Below, one piece after another: positions 7,082-12,534 of a stretch of DNA of 12,534 nt (its first letter is position 1; each line of letters opens with the position of its first letter). The notes beneath the pieces were generated by a model. The model saw only the letters and a list, made by a program, of their open reading frames with translations, made no database searches and was not told the origin of the DNA. Source of the DNA: Spartobacteria bacterium UBA6821 (lineage in GTDB: Bacteria > Verrucomicrobiota > Verrucomicrobiia > Chthoniobacterales > UBA6821); NCBI GenBank assembly GCA_002452515.1, contig DKEN01000117.1, positions 1 to 12,534 of the forward strand, in the 5' to 3' direction. Both the position numbers and the translations under genes were made by a program.

Positions 7082-8560
7082 ATGAAGCAGCTCACCATGT
7101 TTCATCCGCGTTTTCTTAAGTTAGCCGCGTCCTTCACCTGGCTACTTGCCTTTGGATTTCATGCGACTCTCCGGGCAGCAGATGCCCAATCATCGAACCA
7201 GATGGGCAGTACGGGAATAATTCACTGGAAACTCTCCACTCAAAACAGCTCATGGGTGGACAAACCGGATCTTGCCCTCAGTGACATCGTGCCGGTTCCG
7301 ACATCACCCAGAACTCTTGTGCTGGTAGATTCCAGCAAGAAGCAGCAAGAGATCAAGGGATGGGGAGGATGCTTTAATGAGCGTGGATGGAAAGCTCTGA
7401 TGTCTCTCTCAAGCGATAGGCGCGATGAGGTGATGCACAATCTCTTTGATCCAAAGCAGGGTCTGAAGTTGGGTTTTTGCCGTACGCCAATCGGTGCCAG
7501 TGACTACGCGATGACACTCTACTCGCTTGATGAAACCCCGGGTGACTATGCGATGGAGCATTTCAGCATCGAACGCGACAAAGAGAAGCTCATTCCCTAC
7601 ATCAAGGCAGCACTGGCAATCAGACCCGACATGAAACTCTGGGCCGTCCCTTGGTCGCCACCTTCGTGGATGAAAGAGAACAACAAGCTCGTGGCAGGCA
7701 AGATCAAGGATGACGACAAGACTCTCGATGCGCTGGCGCTTTACTTTGTGCGCTATGTCGAGGCTTACAAGGCGGCCGGAGTGAACATCAACATCGTGAT
7801 GCCACAGAATGAACCGGACATAGCGAGCAACTACACATCGTGCGTTTGGACAGGAGAGCAGTTGGCCAGGTTCATTGGTTATCACCTCGGTCCTCTCTTT
7901 AAGAGGGAGAAGGTAAGTGACACGAGCATCATGCTGGGCACTATCTGCGACTCCACTCATGGCGGATATGCCTTCTGGGTGGCACCCTCCATGCAGGATC
8001 CGAACGTACGCCAATATCTAGCCGGCGTTGGATGCCAGTCGTTAGCCTCCGAGACAATGAGGGAGACTCATTTCCTTTTCCCCGATCTCCAACTGGTCCA
8101 GACAGAGGCCGAATGTGGCAAGACGAATTCTAATGACTGGAGCTTTAGCGAAAAACAATTTGGATTGGCCAAGAAATGGTTCGAGGCGGGAGCGAGCATG
8201 AATATGATTTGGAACCTTGTGCTCGATAAAACCGGTCAGAGCACGGCACATTGGGCTCAATGTTCACCCATTGTGGTGGATACAAAACACAAGAGGGTGA
8301 TCTATACGCCCTATTACTACTGCTACAAACACTTTTCCTCCTTTGTAGCGCCGGGCGCCCATCTGGTCGCCAGTGAAAGCAGGCTGAGCGACCGGGTGGC
8401 TTTTGTGAACCCAGATGGAGAAGTGATCGTTGTCTTGGAAAACTCTGCTGACACGGATCTTCCAGTAGCCTTGAACATTGATAGAAAGCAGTCCGAGGTG
8501 GTGACACTACCGGCCCATTCGTTCAGCACCTTTGTCATGCCACCGGCCCAGGCACCCTGA
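7082..8560 (+). CDS. secreted glycoside hydrolase family 30 (glucosylceramidase-like beta-glycosidase)
   Basis: This is an exported beta-glycosidase of about 492 residues, the usual GH30 length. A signal peptide (MKQLT... with a hydrophobic stretch from LAAS to FGF, ending near LRAADA, residues 18-35) precedes a (beta/alpha)8 barrel. GWGGCFNE (93-100) is the classic entry motif, followed by FCRTPIGASDY and WAVPWSPPSWM. The acid/base Glu is in MPQNEPD (E244), and the nucleophile Glu is in VQTEAECG (E342). The C-terminal part (about 425-487) is the small beta-sandwich that packs on the GH30 barrel. Possible substrates are beta-1,6-glucan, glucosyl lipids or beta-xylosides; the sequence does not choose among them. 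The ATG at 7082 fits the signal peptide better than the one at 7043. None of the candidate starts has an RBS. Repeat copies lie on both sides. No transporter or regulator is coupled to it. Confidence 0.92.
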   Translation: MKQLTMFHPRFLKLAASFTWLLAFGFHATLRAADAQSSNQMGSTGIIHWKLSTQNSSWVDKPDLALSDIVPVPTSPRTLVLVDSSKKQQEIKGWGGCFNERGWKALMSLSSDRRDEVMHNLFDPKQGLKLGFCRTPIGASDYAMTLYSLDETPGDYAMEHFSIERDKEKLIPYIKAALAIRPDMKLWAVPWSPPSWMKENNKLVAGKIKDDDKTLDALALYFVRYVEAYKAAGVNINIVMPQNEPDIASNYTSCVWTGEQLARFIGYHLGPLFKREKVSDTSIMLGTICDSTHGGYAFWVAPSMQDPNVRQYLAGVGCQSLASETMRETHFLFPDLQLVQTEAECGKTNSNDWSFSEKQFGLAKKWFEAGASMNMIWNLVLDKTGQSTAHWAQCSPIVVDTKHKRVIYTPYYYCYKHFSSFVAPGAHLVASESRLSDRVAFVNPDGEVIVVLENSADTDLPVALNIDRKQSEVVTLPAHSFSTFVMPPAQAP

Positions 8561-8569
8561 TCAGTACCC

Positions 8570-8606
8570 ACGCAACCTTATTGGGGAAACGTCGCGTCAA
8601 AAGAGA
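8570..8606 (+). repeat. interspersed intergenic repeat, copy B
   Basis: GGAAACGTCGCGTCAAAAGA (8585-8604) is preceded by ACGCAACCTTATTGG. It starts 10 nt after the GH30 stop. Left of the core it aligns well with copy C (ACG-RACCTT-TT-GG). The minus strand reads FSFDATFPQ then a stop. Confidence 0.75.
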
Positions 8607-8682
8607 AGGCGCGCTGAGGGGCTCGGGAGATGGCTGCGGGGTGAGGGTGTAACCGAAAGGGAGCGGCTTTGGGGAGGATTAC

Positions 8683-8701
8683 TTGCCGATTGGCGGTTTT
8701 T
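8683..8701 (+). terminator. short hairpin with T-run after GH30, weak terminator candidate
   Basis: TTGCC-GATT-GGCGG forms a 5-pair stem (two G-U pairs) followed by TTTTT. It is 120 nt after the GH30 stop and abuts the convergent toxin gene's stop codon. The stem is short, so confidence is low. Confidence 0.25.
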
Positions 8702-9131
8702 ATCCCTTCAACAACTCAAAGTCCCTCAAACCAAAGGATCGGAACCCTGCGTCAAAAGAGGTCAGGCCGATTGCCGATGCCTCAGCCAGTGCTGCAAGCC
8801 AAGCATCCGTCCAGAGATTTGGTGATGCAGGACGACCCTTCACAAAACGACGGAGATGAATCTCATGCGCCTGCTGAGGATCAGGGAGAGAGAGGGTGCG
8901 TGGATCGGCCTCAAACCGATCCCAAGCTTCAAGAGCCTCCTCCGGTGATACCGGCGAGCCTTCCATGGCCATCTTATTGGTCAGCAGGCGAAGAATGCCG
9001 AGCCTGACAGGGAGTGACAGCACGACTGATTTCTCCTCCCTTTTGCTCCACCATCGCCACGCAGCGTCATGATGGGCATGGTTCTCCACCAGAATTGCGA
9101 AGACTACATTGACGTCGACAAGGCTCTTCAT
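8700..9131 (-). CDS. PIN-domain toxin of a type II toxin-antitoxin pair (VapC-like)
   Basis: This 143-residue PIN-fold ribonuclease is the likely toxin of the pair. Acidic metal ligands are visible in SLVDVN (D6), WTDAW (D109) and TSFDAGF (D127). The second position, usually Glu in LxELxxLR-type helices, reads LPVRLGILRLL, with R43 where many VapC proteins have Glu. Some PIN subfamilies also lack this Glu, so loss of activity is not certain. Start and stop codons overlap as ATGA with the upstream antitoxin gene, the normal antitoxin-first order. The target is probably a structured RNA such as a tRNA, from family knowledge only. The gene ends convergently with GH30. Its codons for SFDAGF resemble the core of the intergenic repeat. 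Confidence 0.85.
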   Translation of the reverse strand: MKSLVDVNVVFAILVENHAHHDAAWRWWSKREEKSVVLSLPVRLGILRLLTNKMAMEGSPVSPEEALEAWDRFEADPRTLSLPDPQQAHEIHLRRFVKGRPASPNLWTDAWLAALAEASAIGLTSFDAGFRSFGLRDFELLKG

Positions 9132-9376
9132 TTTGCTTTTCCCTGCTCCTCTTCCTCCAGAATTGAAGCGAGCTCCGAATTGCTGCGTGCAGGAATGCGC
9201 TTTCCCTTCGACCCAGCAATAGGGGGTTTCTCCATGCGATGGCCTGGAGATCTTGGCTGATTCACAGCCCTATCGAGAGCCTCGGTGAAAAACTCCTTCA
9301 GCGAGATGCCCTGTTCACTGGCCAAGGTCTTGGCTACACGAAAAAGCGGATCGGGAAGTTCAATAGTCGTTCGCAT
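9128..9376 (-). CDS. ribbon-helix-helix antitoxin (VapB-like), partner of the PIN toxin
   Basis: This 82-residue protein starts with MRTTIELPDPLF, a beta-strand typical of RHH DNA-binding antitoxins. An amphipathic helix and the turn GISLKEFFTEALDRAV follow. The basic, proline-rich middle and the acidic end (LASILEEEE) should be the disordered part that wraps the toxin. It should bind its own promoter as a dimer and neutralise the PIN toxin encoded 4 nt into its own end. The upstream ATG at 9406 was rejected because those 10 codons overlap the promoter and are not RHH-like. Confidence 0.82.
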   Translation of the reverse strand: MRTTIELPDPLFRVAKTLASEQGISLKEFFTEALDRAVNQPRSPGHRMEKPPIAGSKGKRIPARSNSELASILEEEEQGKAK

Positions 9377-9411
9377 ACACAAATATGCGCATCCTTTTAT
9401 TGGCAAGTCAA
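9374..9411 (-). promoter_or_regulatory. promoter/operator of the RHH-PIN module, possibly leaderless
   Basis: On the minus strand TTGACT (9411-9406), an 18-nt spacer and CATATT (9387-9382) form a promoter ending 5 nt before the ATG at 9376. Transcription would begin at about the start codon. The 8-bp palindrome ATGCGCAT (9385-9392) overlaps the -10 and could be the antitoxin operator. The ATGCG of the start region partly repeats it. Confidence 0.45.
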
Positions 9412-9531
9412 GCAGGCGATAAATTGCCCGTCTGCTTAAATTTGCTCAGCACTACTCTAGCTCTGAAGAGCCAAATCGCTGGAAGAACAGTTACTTGGAG
9501 TCGTGGATTCCCGCCCCTCCGGCCATCAATT

Positions 9532-9547
9532 AAGGTCACGTGACCTT
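9532..9547. promoter_or_regulatory. 16-bp perfect palindrome, possible protein-binding site
   Basis: AAGGTCACGTGACCTT is its own reverse complement, with a CACGTG centre. It overlaps the left end of repeat copy C but is not preserved in copies A or B, so it is not part of the repeat consensus. The binding protein is unknown. Confidence 0.4.
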
Positions 9548-9574
9548 TTCGGAAAACGTTGCGTCAAAAGAGAG
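9538..9574 (+). repeat. interspersed intergenic repeat, copy C
   Basis: GGAAAACGTTGCGTCAAAAG (9551-9570) then AGAG is the core. It matches copy B, with one added A and a C-to-T change. The left flank ACGTGACCTTTTC aligns with ACGCAACCTTATTG of copy B. The minus strand reads PPLSFDATFSEKVT then a stop. Confidence 0.75.
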
Positions 9575-9727
9575 CGGTGGTGCGAAAGCTATAAAATTAC
9601 CCATGGGCATTTCGCGAGATAGAGGGTCCGTCCCTAGTTTTATCGCATGGTAACCCGCCAGTCATTGCGACCCTTGATCACTTCAGACCTAAAGGCCTTC
9701 GGTTTTTAGTCTATTCACCTCTCCAAG

Positions 9728-9755
9728 TTGACATTCTAGCTAGTCTGGCTAGTTT
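9728..9755 (+). promoter_or_regulatory. promoter and operator of the Phd-PIN module, possibly leaderless
   Basis: A consensus -35 TTGACA (9728-9733) is followed 16 nt later by TAGTTT (9750-9755), which keeps the key T1, A2 and T6 of a -10 box. The ATG pair begins at 9759, so transcription would start at about the second ATG. Between the boxes, CTAGC (9736-9740) and GCTAG (9748-9752) form an inverted repeat, and GCTAGT occurs twice at a 9-nt step. This fits an operator for the autoregulating antitoxin. Confidence 0.5.
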
Positions 9756-9758
9756 TTA

Positions 9759-10001
9759 ATGATGAACTGGCCTCTCCAGGATGCAAAGAATCATTTGAGT
9801 GAGGTGGTTAACCGTGCCCTCACGGAAGGGCCGCAGACCATCACCCGACATGGCCGTCCTACGGTTGTTGTTGTGGATTTCCAAGAATATACGCGGCAGT
9901 CGGGGAGGGAGAAGCTTTCGAGTATCTTGCAGGAATGTCCGGTACAGGGGTGGGCAATCACCCGTGATAAGGATACGGGCCGCACCATCCGCTTCGAGTA
10001 G
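9759..10001 (+). CDS. Phd/YefM-family antitoxin
   Basis: This 80-residue antitoxin starts MMNWPLQDAKNHLSEVVNRAL. The typical Phd/YefM N-terminal fold follows: a helix after WPLQDAK, then GPQTITRHGRPTVVVVDFQEY, a beta-hairpin with the conserved RHGRP turn. The C-terminal tail (about 50-80) should bind the toxin. It should repress its own promoter. The two consecutive ATGs (9759 and 9762) make the start uncertain by one residue; the upstream promoter favours the second. The toxin gene begins 8 nt downstream. There is no RBS. Confidence 0.88.
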   Translation: MMNWPLQDAKNHLSEVVNRALTEGPQTITRHGRPTVVVVDFQEYTRQSGREKLSSILQECPVQGWAITRDKDTGRTIRFE

Positions 10002-10009
10002 CGCTAGTC

Positions 10010-10435
10010 ATGGGCTATCTGCTTGATACGGACGTGCTGAGTGAGTCCTCCAACCCGCGCCCGGATCAGAGGGTGACGGCGTGGCTCGACCTGCATGATC
10101 ATGAACTCTACCTCTCCACAATTTCGCTGGGAGAAATCACCAAGGGGATCGAACTGCTTGCTCCGGGCAAACGACGCAAAGAGATTGAGGCTTGGTTCGA
10201 ACGCTTGGAGTCTTGGGCGGAAAGCGGAGCGAGGCTTTTAGCTCCCGATGAGCGGGTGATGAAAGTCTGGGGAACGCTCAGTGCCCGACATGAAATGAAA
10301 GGGCGTCGACTCCCTGTACTTGACAGTCTGATTGCCGCCACGGCTATCGCCAACGATCTGACGCTCGTGACACGGAATACCGCAGATCATCCAGAGGGAA
10401 TCTCCATGCTGAATCCTTGGGCTCTGTCGTCTTAA
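10010..10435 (+). CDS. PIN-domain toxin, FitB/VapC-like
   Basis: This 141-residue PIN ribonuclease is the partner of the Phd-type antitoxin. The metal-binding set is intact for the FitB-like branch: YLLDTDVLSE (D6), ISLGEITKGIELL (E42), LPVLDSLIAATA (D105), and VTRNTADH with the Asn/Asp pair near 123-126. WGTL (87-90) and the terminal LNPW are also usual in this branch. It probably cleaves RNA, with the target unknown. It is co-transcribed with the antitoxin (8-nt gap). Unlike the neighbouring minus-strand PIN toxin, its catalytic Glu is present. A long dyad follows 26 nt after the stop. Confidence 0.9.
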   Translation: MGYLLDTDVLSESSNPRPDQRVTAWLDLHDHELYLSTISLGEITKGIELLAPGKRRKEIEAWFERLESWAESGARLLAPDERVMKVWGTLSARHEMKGRRLPVLDSLIAATAIANDLTLVTRNTADHPEGISMLNPWALSS

Positions 10436-10461
10436 TGATGGTGGCCTAAACCCTGACCGCA

Positions 10462-10497
10462 TGAGAAAATCTCATTGCGACCCAAGGGATTTTCTCA
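10462..10497. terminator. convergent hairpin between PIN toxin and (alpha/alpha)6 enzyme gene
   Basis: TGAGAAAATC (10462-10471) and GATTTTCTCA (10488-10497) are perfect 10-bp complements around a 16-nt loop. The right arm contains the stop codon of the minus-strand gene (TGA at 10497-10495). The arms contain A/T runs, so it may stop transcription from both sides. A classic trailing U-tract is missing. Confidence 0.5.
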
Positions 10498-12534
10498 CGG
10501 GAGAGGGAGCAAACCTTCCGAGCGTACCTTCCAGCTCCCATCATGCGGAAAGCCCGGGGCATCCTGAGTGGGCGCGCCGTCCCAGCCGGCGGCCATGAGC
10601 GCGATCGCCGCAAGCAGACCGCCATTGCCCGGGAAATAGACGGGTAACCGCGATTCCTGATAGTTGCAGCCGTTGCGCAGATACGTGTTCTTCGGGGCGT
10701 CCATGAGAAGCAGGTCCACCGCCGTGTAGGGCTCGCCGAGACGCGCCGCGGTCATGGCCATCATGGGGTAGTCCCAACCCCACGTGCTCGACCAATCCCA
10801 ATGCTTCCGAACATCAGCGAGCGTGCGGCGCATGATGGCGGGATCGATGAGTGGGGTGGCCGGCACCAGGCCAAAGGCTGCGAGCACCGCGGGATGGTCT
10901 TCGGTGATCTGCCGGTCGGGCGCTTCCACCGCCGCATAAACGCCGTCGCGCACCGTGGGTCGGGCGAGACCGGCAAGCACGCGATCCCATTGATGGTCGC
11001 GCTTGAGTCCGAGGCGGACGCGCCATTGTTGCGCGGTCTCCAGGCCCCAATACCAATACGCGAGCTCGAAGGTCGGATTGATCGTCCCGGCGCGATATTT
11101 CCCCCACGATTCCTGCGCGGGGATGAGCTGCGGGCCGAGCACGAACCTGCCCGTCGCCTCGTCCCACGCCGCATACGAGGCCATGAACGCGGCAGTCTCG
11201 AACACCATCTGGCGATATTTATCGAGGGTCGCGCGATCCGGGTGCGCGCGCCAGCACAGCTCGGCGAGGTAGATGGGATGCGGTTGCTGCCAGATGAGAA
11301 ACGGCGAGACCTGGCTCGGACTATTGGCCCCGGAGGGATCGGTCATTTTGGGCCAGCGCGCCCCGGCGTATCCCTGCGCGCGCGCAATGGCCCGGGCCTG
11401 CGGAAGGATCGCACGATACCACGCGAGGCTCTTTTCCAGCAGCGCCAGACGGCCCCAGAGCGCGAATTGCGCGGCATGCCACCAATGCATCTCTAGGTGA
11501 AATTTGCCGTACCACGAGTTCGCGATCAGGCCGGTCTCCTGCGGCGGCGTGGATCCGGCGCAATGCACCGCGGTGAGGTATTGCGAAAGAACGATGCGGC
11601 GTTCCAGCTCGCGCCAGCGCGGGTCCGTGCTCCCGGAAAGGTCCACTGCACCGCCCTCCTGCCAGAACTTTTGCCAATGCTCCGCGGCGGCCGTGAAGAC
11701 CTCCTCCGAGGTCGGCAGCGCACCGCCGTGCCGCTTCGGTGAAAACGCGCAGACGAGACGGAGTTGTCCGTGGCCGCGCGCTGTGATCTCGTAGCGATGT
11801 GGTTCGGCGCCCGCCCGGAAATCCGCGCCGTCGGACCATTCGACGCGGACAACATACCGGGTTGAGTCCAACGTGTGGGTGATCGTGCATCCGTGCGGAC
11901 CGGCGGCGGAAACCGTCGTCCGATGCCGTTCGGGATGCGCCCAGTCGGAGGTCGCTTTCCAATCCGCGCTGGCACCGGGAAAGGCGAGGACGATGCCAGC
12001 CCGACCCTCCTCGAGCAGTGGCGAGTCCACATCCACCGCGAGCACGTCACGCTGGGGATCACAGGCGGTGCGAACATGCACCGGCCGGCCATCGACCGAG
12101 AAGTGGCTGTCGATCTCGCCTGACCACAGGTCGAGCGTCTGGCGGATATCGGTCAGTTCACTGGCTGAGACCGGCTTCCCGTCGGCGTGGCGCAGGATCA
12201 ATCCGATGCGGCCGAGATCGATCCGCTGTGGGTTCGCACGCAGCCAGTTCGCCGCGCCCGGATAATCATCGGGACGATTCCCTCCGCCCGAGAGGTAGGG
12301 CACCTTCCGGCCATCGACATCGTATTCGCGGGTCGCCTCGGGTGCCGCGTAATGGTGCGGGTTAGGCATGCTGTGCCAGGCCCAATCGGACATCGTGTGC
12401 AACGGAATCCCGCCCTCGTAGGCGTCGGGAAACGTCTGCAGGCCCGTCACGTCTGCGGTGAAGGCAAAGCCACCGTTGCCGACGGAGAATGGCGCGAGCG
12501 GATCGACGGATGTCACCGAGGGATTGTGACGCGT
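10495..12534 (-). CDS. putative (alpha/alpha)6-barrel glycoside hydrolase (GH65-like), 5'-truncated by window edge
   Basis: The frame is open to the last base of the window, giving 679 visible residues and no certain start. The GTG at 12516 is internal to a longer frame whose preceding codons read TRHNPS, typical of this family just before the SVGNGGFAFTADVTGLQTFP segment. A beta-rich N-terminal half (to about 275) is followed by a helical catalytic half from about 300, with NSWYGKFHLEMHWWH (candidate acid Glu in HLEM), NPTFELAYW, and the late YFPGNGGLLAAIALMAAGWDG. This resembles the six-hairpin GH65/GH95-type architecture, so carbohydrate cleavage is likely. Substrate and exact family are not resolved, and any signal peptide lies outside the window. 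Base composition is clearly GC-richer than all upstream genes. The stop codon sits inside a hairpin arm shared with the convergent toxin gene. Confidence 0.75.
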   Translation of the reverse strand, partial: TRHNPSVTSVDPLAPFSVGNGGFAFTADVTGLQTFPDAYEGGIPLHTMSDWAWHSMPNPHHYAAPEATREYDVDGRKVPYLSGGGNRPDDYPGAANWLRANPQRIDLGRIGLILRHADGKPVSASELTDIRQTLDLWSGEIDSHFSVDGRPVHVRTACDPQRDVLAVDVDSPLLEEGRAGIVLAFPGASADWKATSDWAHPERHRTTVSAAGPHGCTITHTLDSTRYVVRVEWSDGADFRAGAEPHRYEITARGHGQLRLVCAFSPKRHGGALPTSEEVFTAAAEHWQKFWQEGGAVDLSGSTDPRWRELERRIVLSQYLTAVHCAGSTPPQETGLIANSWYGKFHLEMHWWHAAQFALWGRLALLEKSLAWYRAILPQARAIARAQGYAGARWPKMTDPSGANSPSQVSPFLIWQQPHPIYLAELCWRAHPDRATLDKYRQMVFETAAFMASYAAWDEATGRFVLGPQLIPAQESWGKYRAGTINPTFELAYWYWGLETAQQWRVRLGLKRDHQWDRVLAGLARPTVRDGVYAAVEAPDRQITEDHPAVLAAFGLVPATPLIDPAIMRRTLADVRKHWDWSSTWGWDYPMMAMTAARLGEPYTAVDLLLMDAPKNTYLRNGCNYQESRLPVYFPGNGGLLAAIALMAAGWDGAPTQDAPGFPHDGSWKVRSEGLLPLP

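Larger units (their letters stand above)
9412..9727. other. intergenic region between two head-to-head antitoxin genes
   Basis: These 316 bp contain no gene I can support. They hold a 16-bp perfect palindrome (9532-9547) that overlaps repeat copy C (9538-9574), a weak dyad GCGAAA/TTTCGC (9582-9587 and 9610-9615), and small GC-rich stems near 9625-9637 and 9688-9704 without clear terminator form. Confidence 0.5.

Noticed and set aside
6745..7119. 124-codon plus-strand frame between the fusion gene and GH30
   Set aside because: It runs through a dyad and repeat copy A and overlaps the GH30 signal peptide. Its low-complexity, domain-free translation argues against a gene.
7409..8014. 201-codon minus-strand frame within GH30
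   Set aside because: It is a shadow of the GH30 catalytic domain, whose frame carries the conserved motifs.
8532..9007. plus-strand frames after GH30 (8532-8825 and 8669-9007)
   Set aside because: They are antisense to the PIN toxin gene and start inside the GH30 end or repeat B; no domain is seen.
9662..10483. 12-bp direct repeat TCATTGCGACCC flanking the Phd-PIN module (9662-9673 and 10472-10483)
   Set aside because: It is tempting as an insertion boundary, but several chance 12-mer pairs are expected in 12.5 kb, and the flanks do not extend the match.
10801..11496. 231-codon plus-strand frame inside the GC-rich gene
   Set aside because: It is antisense to a well-motifed enzyme gene; long shadow frames are expected in GC-rich coding DNA. 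Its translation is Arg/Gly-rich with no domain.
1..12534. CRISPR arrays, insertion sequences, tRNA or rRNA genes
   Set aside because: I saw no regularly spaced repeats, transposase motifs with terminal inverted repeats, cloverleaf or rRNA signature.

Overview
The window looks like chromosomal DNA of a Gram-negative, exopolysaccharide-producing bacterium, most likely of the Verrucomicrobiota (PVC group). The evidence is a secreted protein with a PEP-CTERM sorting tail, near absence of Shine-Dalgarno sequences, an ABC-permease/CPBP-protease fusion, two PIN-type toxin-antitoxin modules, and secreted glycoside hydrolases. This placement is inference, because no rRNA or marker gene is present.

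Layout. Positions 1-121 hold no gene. At 122-1396 (minus) lies a PEP-CTERM protein whose body reads as a two-lobed pepsin-like aspartic protease (two DTG motifs, a flap Tyr and a C-terminal LG...LGF block). A divergent intergenic region with one doubtful small ORF separates it from an MHS-type major facilitator transporter (1695-2987, plus). The gap at 2988-3374 carries hairpins, a 12-bp tandem duplication and a 99-codon stop-free but start-less minus-strand frame. Next comes a two-gene operon joined by an ATGA overlap: an ABC ATPase (3375-4187) and an 856-residue ABC-2 permease fused to a CPBP (CAAX-protease-like) intramembrane protease (4184-6754). A secreted GH30 glycoside hydrolase follows (7082-8560). 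Positions 8700-10435 are an accessory patch. It has a minus-strand RHH antitoxin/PIN toxin pair and a plus-strand Phd-type antitoxin/FitB-like PIN toxin pair, with the two antitoxins head to head about 380 bp apart. A convergent hairpin at 10462-10497 separates this from a distinctly GC-richer, edge-truncated (alpha/alpha)6-type carbohydrate-active enzyme (10495-12534, minus).

Repeats and control. A roughly 37-bp interspersed repeat with a nearly invariant 20-base core occurs three times, always intergenic and in the same orientation (6858, 8570, 9538). A weaker match lies inside the first PIN toxin gene. Both antitoxin genes have good -35 boxes placed so that transcription would begin at or next to the start codon, which suggests leaderless antitoxin mRNAs with operators over the -10 region.

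How the genes fit together. The ATPase and permease-protease fusion are one machine. The two glycosidases and the MHS transporter fit a heterotroph living on complex carbohydrates and small organic acids. The PEP-CTERM aspartic protease is probably a cell-surface protein processed by an exosortase encoded elsewhere. I see no phage, IS element, CRISPR array, tRNA or rRNA. The least ordinary items are the PEP-CTERM pepsin-like protein, the permease-protease fusion and the interspersed repeat.
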